Shown here: positions 1 to 4,584 of the stretch, piece after piece
Position numbering within the stretch: position 1 is the first letter of the stretch
How the letters are laid out: every line of letters starts with the position of its first letter
Source of the DNA: Phycisphaerae bacterium
Lineage (GTDB): Bacteria; Planctomycetota; Phycisphaerae; SM23-33
Direction of reading: 5' to 3'
Length of the DNA stretch: 8,203 nt
Assembly: GCA_030610965.1 (NCBI GenBank)
Contig: JAUWQU010000137.1
Location: 1-8,203, forward strand
Notes under the pieces: generated by a model
Databases searched by the model: none
What the model saw: the letters and a program-made list of their open reading frames with translations, nothing else
What the model was told of the DNA's origin: nothing
Position numbers and translations under genes: made by a program

Positions 1-335
1 GGGTCCAACTCGTTGATGGTGGTGGTCACCACACGGGTGAGGTCCATCAACTTGGCACTTGTATCGAGCGGGTTGCTCGCCTTGTAGGTCTCGTCGATCC
101 GCACGACCTTGCTGACGACGGTGTCCTCCGTGGGCAGCGGCGAGCCGACGTAGGTCTTTGCCGGCTGAAGCGATCCGATCCCGGTAACGTCCACACGAGG
201 CTGCTGGCCCCGCTCGGCGACGGCCCGTTGATAGCGATTGATGAGCTTGACATCCACCCCGCCGGGAGACACGCACCCGCCCAACGCCGCCGCCACAACG
301 AAGGTCGTCCATGATCCAACGCGATTCCAGTTCAT
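1..335 (-). CDS. Putative lipoprotein, N-terminal part (3' end beyond window)
   Basis: Seen: from the ATG at 335 the minus strand stays open to the window edge for 111 codons. The protein begins with a short N-region (MNWNR), a hydrophobic stretch (about residues 9-20) and a lipobox-like L-G-G-C with Cys21, followed by SPGG. This is the layout of a signal peptidase II signal, so the mature protein is probably a lipid-anchored envelope protein. The mature part is hydrophilic and Thr/Val/Asp-rich (LINRYQRAVAERG, then TTTINELDP at the edge) with no domain I can name. A purine-rich AGGA lies about 10 bases before the ATG, and a consensus promoter sits further upstream. The gene is divergent from the phosphohexomutase gene. 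Inference only: the INRYQ segment after a lipobox is reminiscent of planctomycete TolC-like outer-membrane efflux lipoproteins, but the family-defining region is outside the window. Confident that it is coding; not confident of function. Confidence 0.72.
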   Translation of the reverse strand, partial: MNWNRVGSWTTFVVAAALGGCVSPGGVDVKLINRYQRAVAERGQQPRVDVTGIGSLQPAKTYVGSPLPTEDTVVSKVVRIDETYKASNPLDTSAKLMDLTRVVTTTINELD

Positions 336-372
336 CTTGGCGACATCCTGTAAGGGGGTAACGATAGGGAAG

Positions 373-400
373 ATTATAGGTGCCGCCCCGGCCGTGTCAA
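373..400 (-). promoter_or_regulatory. Sigma70-type promoter of the lipoprotein gene
   Basis: On the minus strand TTGACA (400-395) and TATAAT (378-373) are both exact consensus hexamers, 16 bp apart. The predicted start of transcription is near 366, giving a leader of about 30 bases before the ATG at 335. Two perfect hexamers at near-optimal spacing in GC-rich DNA are unlikely by chance. The promoter lies in the divergent gap shared with the phosphohexomutase gene. Confidence 0.75.
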
Positions 401-413
401 ACCCGATTGCCGA

Positions 414-442
414 TTGCATTTGGGCGGCTCATGGCGAATAAT
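414..442 (+). promoter_or_regulatory. Candidate promoter of the phosphohexomutase gene
   Basis: TTGCAT (414-419) and AATAAT (437-442) are separated by 17 bp. The -10 matches consensus at five of six positions and the -35 at only three of six. Transcription would start near 449, about 38 bases before the ATG at 487. The site is chosen mainly by its -10 and position. It would sit back-to-back with the stronger minus-strand promoter at 373-400. Confidence 0.35.
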
Positions 443-486
443 CACACAAGTGCCCCCTTGGCGCAAGCAACGAAAGGCAGGCAAGC

Positions 487-1872
487 ATGAACGTCATCGA
501 CAAGGTATTCAAGGCCTACGACATCCGCGGGCTATACGGCGATCAGATTGACGAGGATCTCGCCTGGAAGATCGGGCACGCCACCGCCCAGTTCCTGCGC
601 AGCCTGCTCAGCGGCTACGAGCGGGGCCAGGCGTCAGCCAACCGCCTGGTCGTAGGCCACGACATGCGTCCGCACAGCAAGCCTCTGATCGAAGCGATGA
701 TCGAGGGCGTGACATCCAGCGGGGCCGCGTGCGTGAACATCGGCCTGTGCGACACGCCGATGCTCTACTTCGCCATCAACCACCTGGGAACCTGCGGCGG
801 CATAATGGTGACGGCCTCGCATAACCCCATCGAATACAACGGGTTCAAGATCTCCGGCACCAAGGCCCGCCCTGTCGGCCAGGCTACCGGGCTGGCAGAG
901 ATAAAGCACATAGTATCCACGCTTCGCCGAATGCCGCTAAGCGCCTCGATGGCGCCGGTCCAGCAGGCGGACCTCTGGGCCGAGTACCGAAAGCACATCC
1001 TGCGGTTCCTCAAACTCCACCGCAAGATGAAGGTCGTCGTCGACGCATCCAACGGCATGGGAGGCAAGATGTTCCCGGCCGTGTTCGACCTGGTGGATAA
1101 CCTGGAGGTCATCCCGCTGAATTTCGAGATCGGCCAGGGCTTCGTCCACCCGCCTAACCCGCTGATCGAGGCCAACCTTCAGATGACCAAGGACGCCGTG
1201 ATCAAGCACAAGGCGGATTTGGGGATCTGCATGGACGGCGACGCCGCCCGCTGCATGTTCGTCGATGAAAAAGGCCAGACCGTCCGCTGCGACCTGATGA
1301 CGGCGCTGCTGGCGCCGCAATTCCTGGCCGAGAGCCCCGGCTCGATGATCGTCTACGACCTCCGTTCCAGCCGGGCGGTGGCAGAGGAAATCCGCGCCGC
1401 CGGCGGCGTGCCGCGCCGAGAGCGCGTCGGGCACTCGTTCATGAAGAAAGCCCTTGCCGACGGGCACGGCGTGTTCGGCGGCGAACTCAGCGGGCACTTC
1501 TACTTCCGAGATAACTACAACTGCGACAGCGGGGCCATCGCCTTCGCCTCGGCCATCACCGTCCTGTGCGAATCCAATAAGCCCTTCAGCGCGATGATCG
1601 CCCCGCTCAAACGCTTCAGCCACAGCGGCGAGATCAACTTCGAGGTCGATGACAAGGACGCCAAGATGAAGGAGATCGAGGAGAAATACTCCGACTCCGA
1701 GATCGACCACCTCGACGGCGTGACCTGCCAGTACGACAACTGGTGGTGCAACGTCCGCCCGTCAAACACCGAGCCGCTGCTGCGCCTGACCCTCGAAGCC
1801 GACAAGCCAGGCCTGATGAAGAAGAAGGTGGCCGAGATCCAGAAGATCCTCGGCAAACCGGTGGAGCATTGA
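487..1872 (+). CDS. Phosphomannomutase/phosphoglucomutase (alpha-D-phosphohexomutase), altered metal loop
   Basis: Role, from family knowledge: cytoplasmic interconversion of hexose 6-phosphates and 1-phosphates (mannose and/or glucose), feeding nucleotide-sugar, polysaccharide and glycogen pathways. Seen: 461 residues, normal length for the family. YDIRG (11-15) opens domain 1. TASHNP (109-114) carries the phosphoserine Ser111. GGELSGH (331-337) is the sugar-recognition loop. RPSNTEP (424-430) is the domain-4 phosphate-binding loop. The domain-2 metal loop reads D250-G-D252-A-A254-R, where the family consensus is DGDxDR, so the third aspartate ligand is alanine (codon GCC at 1246-1248). All other motifs are intact and the frame is undamaged. 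The ATG has an AAGGCAGG ribosome-binding site about 5 bases upstream. Transcribed alone, divergent from the lipoprotein gene. The sequence does not settle mannose versus glucose preference, so I give no symbol. Confidence 0.95.
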   Translation: MNVIDKVFKAYDIRGLYGDQIDEDLAWKIGHATAQFLRSLLSGYERGQASANRLVVGHDMRPHSKPLIEAMIEGVTSSGAACVNIGLCDTPMLYFAINHLGTCGGIMVTASHNPIEYNGFKISGTKARPVGQATGLAEIKHIVSTLRRMPLSASMAPVQQADLWAEYRKHILRFLKLHRKMKVVVDASNGMGGKMFPAVFDLVDNLEVIPLNFEIGQGFVHPPNPLIEANLQMTKDAVIKHKADLGICMDGDAARCMFVDEKGQTVRCDLMTALLAPQFLAESPGSMIVYDLRSSRAVAEEIRAAGGVPRRERVGHSFMKKALADGHGVFGGELSGHFYFRDNYNCDSGAIAFASAITVLCESNKPFSAMIAPLKRFSHSGEINFEVDDKDAKMKEIEEKYSDSEIDHLDGVTCQYDNWWCNVRPSNTEPLLRLTLEADKPGLMKKKVAEIQKILGKPVEH

Positions 1873-1876
1873 AGGA

Positions 1877-1915
1877 TAGGTAGTAGGTAATAGGTAGTAG
1901 GTAGTAGGTAGTAGG
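1877..1915. repeat. Heptanucleotide tandem repeat (TAGGTAG)n
   Basis: Five consecutive 7-bp units plus a 4-base partial: TAGGTAG, TAGGTAA, TAGGTAG, TAGGTAG, TAGGTAG, TAGG. Only one base deviates from the unit. The array begins 4 bases after the phosphohexomutase stop codon, so it lies in that gene's 3' untranslated region. Short perfect tandem units of this kind can change copy number by slippage. No function is visible. Confidence 0.85.
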
Positions 1916-1980
1916 GAAAAGAAGAAGAAACAGACGCTATCGTTGGTGCTTGCAGGAAATTGGATGCGGACCGACCGAAG

Positions 1981-2064
1981 CCCAGGGATAGCAATCCCTG
2001 GGTGCGACCCCCAAGTGCGACCATGGGGATAGCGACCTCTGGACGAAATCCCCGGGGCGCGACC
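1981..2064. repeat. Intergenic hairpin and GCGACC-rich block
   Basis: A perfect 9-bp stem (CCCAGGGAT, 1981-1989, with ATCCCTGGG, 1994-2002) closes a 4-base loop. It is followed by four copies of GCGACC (2004-2009, 2017-2022, 2032-2037, 2059-2064). GGGATAGC occurs twice (1985-1992 and 2026-2033), and a self-complementary CCCCGGGG lies at 2050-2057. No T-run follows the hairpin, so it is not a classic intrinsic terminator, although its place 109 bases after the phosphohexomutase stop would allow an RNA 3'-end role. A plus-strand reading frame runs through the block (from 1960) into the next gene, but its predicted residues are low-complexity and unlike a protein. I therefore treat the block as non-coding, possibly a dispersed palindromic repeat. 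Confidence 0.55.
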
Positions 2065-2093
2065 TTGGGACGTTCCAACCGTTCACGTATTAC
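2065..2093 (+). promoter_or_regulatory. Candidate promoter of the membrane-protein operon
   Basis: TTGGGA (2065-2070) and TATTAC (2088-2093) are 17 bp apart, each matching the sigma70 consensus at four of six positions. Transcription would begin near 2100, about 40 bases before the ATG at 2140. It is the best-spaced pair I found just upstream of the operon, but either hexamer alone is weak. Confidence 0.3.
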
Positions 2094-2139
2094 TGACTCC
2101 CGACGCAAAGCTACCGTCCTTTCAACATGGGGAACAGAC

Positions 2140-2760
2140 ATGACACAGAACCCGTACTCGCCGCAAAACGAGCAACAGCCCACGATGTCCTCGCCGGACG
2201 CCCAGCCGATGAACTTCTACCCGGCCCCGGGCAGCTTCCCTGCCCAGGCCGACGCCAAGCCGTCCTGGCCGAGCGTGGTGGGAATAATCTCGCTGTGCAT
2301 CGCTGGGCTTTGCGTCCTGGCGGTGATAGGCGGGACAATCATTCAAGCCGCCAATGAAAGATTTCAGACCAGCCAACAGCGTGAGATGATGGCCACCATG
2401 CCCGATTGGAACCAGACATACCAGTGGGTATCCCACCTGCTCTGGATCGCCACGAGCGTCCTGCTTGCGATTGGTGGAATCATGTTGCTCAAGCGCCGCC
2501 ACCTGGGGCGGACGCTTCACGTCGCCTACGCACTGATAGGCATTGTCCTGGCCGTGGCCGGCACGGCGGTTACCCTCGTGATGATGAACCAGATGACAAT
2601 GCCCGCGAACATGCCGGGCCACATGCAGTCGTTCATGAGGACATCGATGATCGTGGGCGCGGTTATCGGCCTGCCGTTCGCCATGGCCTACCCGGTATTC
2701 CTTCTGATCTGGTTTGGCCGGGCCAAGGTCAAACAGCATATCCAAACCTGGCAAAGCTGA
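2140..2760 (+). CDS. Four-TM membrane protein, first of three tandem paralogues
   Basis: Not a family I can name. Seen: 206 residues. A polar, Pro/Gln-rich N-terminal tail (1-42, starting MTQNPYSP) is followed by four hydrophobic segments at about 43-68, 96-117, 125-148 and 169-192. The short positively charged end carries the signature AYPVFLLIWF, then GRAKVK (194-199) and a final W204. A Met-rich loop (150-166) lies between segments 3 and 4. The charged KRR (118-120) after segment 2 and the RAKVK tail suggest these faces are cytoplasmic. I chose the ATG at 2140 because GGGGA lies just upstream and the tail then matches the NPY-SP start known from small planctomycete membrane proteins. A frame extension back to 1960 crosses non-coding-looking DNA. 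First gene of an operon: the next starts 6 bases after this stop. Its C-terminal signature recurs in both following genes, which points to gene duplication. Confidence 0.85.
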   Translation: MTQNPYSPQNEQQPTMSSPDAQPMNFYPAPGSFPAQADAKPSWPSVVGIISLCIAGLCVLAVIGGTIIQAANERFQTSQQREMMATMPDWNQTYQWVSHLLWIATSVLLAIGGIMLLKRRHLGRTLHVAYALIGIVLAVAGTAVTLVMMNQMTMPANMPGHMQSFMRTSMIVGAVIGLPFAMAYPVFLLIWFGRAKVKQHIQTWQS

Positions 2761-2766
2761 CCGACA

Positions 2767-3855
2767 ATGACAGGGGCCAACCCACAACCCGCCGCAGCCG
2801 CCCCGCCGGACCCGCCGGCCGACGAGGTCACCGCATCTGCCGCCCCCGCCCCCGCCCGGCCGATCTGGCCAATCGCACTGGCGGTCTTCTCGGGGGCCTA
2901 CGCGGCGCACCAAATGGTGGAATTCTTCCTCGGCGTCCTGCGAAATCCGAAGATGTGGATTGGAATGATGACAGGATCCGCCCCGATTGGCCTCGCCAAC
3001 TCCTCGCAATGGCGGTTGCGGATCGCCGTCTGGCTGTTGTACCAACTGTTGGTTCTGGTCGTGATCGCCCCGGCAATCGGGCTTTGGCTGCGGCGGCGCT
3101 GGGCGCTCTGGGCTCTCAGCTCCTGGGCCGTTGCCACCTTGCTGGTTGTGCTGGCGATAGCTGTCATGAGCATGTGGACATTGCCCATGTCGGCCAAGAG
3201 CTGGCTGCTCATGATTGCGCCGGGGCTCTTAGAGCTAACCTGGTTGCCAGCGATTGTCATCATCTGGATATCTCGCCCTACAATTCGCCGCCAGTTTGGC
3301 CAATGGGTCAAAGGCGATCTGCCAGCGCCCCTGCCGATCTGGGCGGTCATCATCGGCTGGCTGTCGATGTTCCACGCGGTAAGGGGGATGGTCGACGTCG
3401 CCGGCAGAGTGGCTCAGACCGTCATCCAAGTTGTCATGACGATATGTGGCTCACTGTACGGCTCCCTCCCCATGGGCGCGTCTTTTAACGGCTGGCTCGG
3501 ATGGGTTTTGACGTTCGTGAGCGGGCTGCTGCCCCACCTTGCCCAAGCGGCACTGGTGGTGCCGGCGATAGCCTTGCTCAGGCGTCGCCCAAACGCCGCA
3601 CGGCTGCACGTCATCGGCGCGGCAATTGTGCTTGGCTCGGTCCTGGCCGGGCCGGTCGTGGATGCCTTGCGGGGCGTTCATTACTTCTCTGGGGGGCCCT
3701 CCGTATGGTCGAGCATCCGCGACCTTATCCCCACCATCTACCCGCTGTTCCTGCTGTACTGGTTCCTCCGGCCGGGGGTCAAGCGCGAGGTGGCCCTGTG
3801 GCGAGAGCCGGACGCGCCGGGTACAATCCCGGCCGATAGTGAAAGGGGCTCCTGA
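2767..3855 (+). CDS. Eight-TM membrane protein, internally duplicated, second of three tandem paralogues
   Basis: Unknown family. Seen: 362 residues with an Ala/Pro-rich tail (1-31), then two modules of about four hydrophobic segments each. Module 1 has segments near 33-57, 85-108, 112-137 and 146-168. Module 2 has segments near 189-213, 243-271, 278-300 and 315-334. Each module opens with PIW (32-34 and 189-191), has an Arg triplet after its second segment (LRRR, 108-111 and 271-274), and ends with a matching signature: W-I-S-R-P-T-I-R then W180, and W-F-L-R-P-G-V-K then W345. The simplest reading is a fusion of two copies of the four-segment unit seen in the flanking genes. The start lies 6 bases after the preceding stop with no clear ribosome-binding site, so translational coupling is likely. 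The stop overlaps the next ATG by one base (TGATG). Probably an inner-membrane protein; no catalytic or transport motif recognised. Confidence 0.85.
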   Translation: MTGANPQPAAAAPPDPPADEVTASAAPAPARPIWPIALAVFSGAYAAHQMVEFFLGVLRNPKMWIGMMTGSAPIGLANSSQWRLRIAVWLLYQLLVLVVIAPAIGLWLRRRWALWALSSWAVATLLVVLAIAVMSMWTLPMSAKSWLLMIAPGLLELTWLPAIVIIWISRPTIRRQFGQWVKGDLPAPLPIWAVIIGWLSMFHAVRGMVDVAGRVAQTVIQVVMTICGSLYGSLPMGASFNGWLGWVLTFVSGLLPHLAQAALVVPAIALLRRRPNAARLHVIGAAIVLGSVLAGPVVDALRGVHYFSGGPSVWSSIRDLIPTIYPLFLLYWFLRPGVKREVALWREPDAPGTIPADSERGS

Positions 3856-4373
3856 TGAACGAACAGACAAACGCGAACGATATCGGCGAACCTGCGTACG
3901 GCGTTACCTACCGGCGCGTGCTTTGGCCGGTGGCTATCGGGGCCGTGTCGGCCACCATGGCTGCATATGACTTGTTGAGGGTGATAGGACATATTCTTCA
4001 GCTTGGTTTCAGTTTTATCCTGGGTGGCGGGGGCCAGTTCGGAGGGATCTTCAGCGGCGATCTGCCGGCGATGGTCGCCGGGAGCGCTTATATGCTCGGT
4101 GGCGTCATTGGCGCCCTGCTGCTGCCGGCGGGCATTCTGGTCTGGCGCCAGAGCCGGCTGGGGCCGGGAATGCACAAGGCATACGCGATAATCGCCATCC
4201 TGTTGAACATCACCTTTCCTCTCGCGCAGTCCTTCACGTATCCAGCGAGTTACCGGATGCAGTTGCTGTTCTGGCCAATGTGGTCGGCCACGATGGGGAT
4301 GATCTACCCGGTCTTCCTGCTGATCTGGTTCACCCGCCCAAAGGTAAAAGCCGAGACGCGGCTGTGGCGGTGA
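3855..4373 (+). CDS. Four-TM membrane protein, third of three tandem paralogues
   Basis: Unknown family. Seen: 172 residues. A short polar tail (1-20) is followed by four hydrophobic segments near 23-55, 73-97, 107-129 and 140-159. It ends with IYPVFLLIWF (150-159), RPKVK (161-165) and W171. This tail is nearly the same as that of the first gene of the operon (YPVFLLIWF-x-R-x-KVK) and close to the end of the second. Segment 2 ends in a basic patch (RQSRLG, 98-103) followed by a lysine-tyrosine pair (HKAYAII), as in the first paralogue (KRRHLG, then HVAYALI). The ATG overlaps the previous stop by one base and is preceded by AAGGGG, so it is both coupled and has its own ribosome-binding site. 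Last gene of the operon; uvrA converges on it from the right. Probably inner membrane. Confidence 0.85.
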   Translation: MNEQTNANDIGEPAYGVTYRRVLWPVAIGAVSATMAAYDLLRVIGHILQLGFSFILGGGGQFGGIFSGDLPAMVAGSAYMLGGVIGALLLPAGILVWRQSRLGPGMHKAYAIIAILLNITFPLAQSFTYPASYRMQLLFWPMWSATMGMIYPVFLLIWFTRPKVKAETRLWR

Positions 4374-4395
4374 TGGGCAAAGACCTGCACGACCA

Positions 4396-4457
4396 ATTAT
4401 GAAGTGCGCGTGGCGCAGACGCCGCCATTATGGAGTGCGGTGGCGCAGACACCGCTT
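4396..4457. repeat. Imperfect 31-bp direct repeat (duplicated left arm of palindrome)
   Basis: Two adjacent copies begin with ATTATG at 4396 and 4427. Copy 1 continues as AAGTGCGCGTGGCGCAGACGCCGCC; copy 2 reads GAGTGCGGTGGCGCAGACACCGCT. They differ by a few substitutions and a one-base gap. The second copy is also the left arm of the palindrome at 4429-4553. Confidence 0.7.
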
Positions 4458-4553
4458 TGGATTGGATTGCAACTGGTCGCGCGCTTGCCTTGGCCACGTT
4501 CGATCCAAAGCGGTGTCTCCATCCCTTCGGGATTCCGCCACGCGCACTCCATA
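4429..4553. repeat. Large imperfect palindromic element between convergent genes
   Basis: The outer arms TATGGAGTGCG (4429-4439) and CGCACTCCATA (4543-4553) are perfect 11-bp complements. The pairing continues as GTGGCG (4440-4445) with CGCCAC (4536-4541), then as a perfect 15-bp stem between 4448-4462 and 4503-4517. The right side also contains a small hairpin, ATCCC-TTC-GGGAT (4521-4533). The whole 125-bp element could fold as one long hairpin. It lies 55 bases after the membrane operon and 31 bases past the uvrA stop, so it might block or end transcription from both sides, though there is no T-run. A short frame crosses it but is not protein-like. It resembles the dispersed intergenic palindromes of large-genome planctomycetes (recollection, not checked). 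Confidence 0.8.
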
Positions 4554-4584
4554 AAGCCGTCCTGCCACCCTGCCAGGCGAAGCC

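Noticed and set aside
352..459. AAGGGGG (352-358) and CCCCCTT (453-459) as an inverted repeat operator in the divergent gap
   Set aside because: Only 7 bp of G/C-run complement separated by 94 bases; expected by chance in this composition.
937..1710. Long minus-strand frame (257 codons) opposite the phosphohexomutase gene
   Set aside because: Antisense shadow of a well-supported gene; its translation is rich in Val/Ala/His/Asp without any motif, as expected from GC-rich third positions.
1981..2002. Intrinsic terminator for the phosphohexomutase gene
   Set aside because: The stem is perfect but is followed by GC-rich sequence with no U-run, so a terminator call is not supported; recorded as a hairpin only.
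1960..2139. Sixty-codon N-terminal extension of the first membrane protein
   Set aside because: It crosses the hairpin and GCGACC repeat block, gives Arg/Pro/Ser-rich low complexity, and a better start with GGGGA upstream exists at 2140.
2122..3045. 307-codon minus-strand frame opposite the membrane operon
   Set aside because: Overlaps two genes with clear membrane-protein character and operon-style junctions; its own translation is Arg/Gly/His-rich with no recognisable domain.
2406..3488. 360-codon plus-strand frame overlapping the first two membrane genes
   Set aside because: Arg/Pro/Gly/Asp-rich alternate frame of GC-rich DNA; the overlapping frame has the TM segments and the shared signature.
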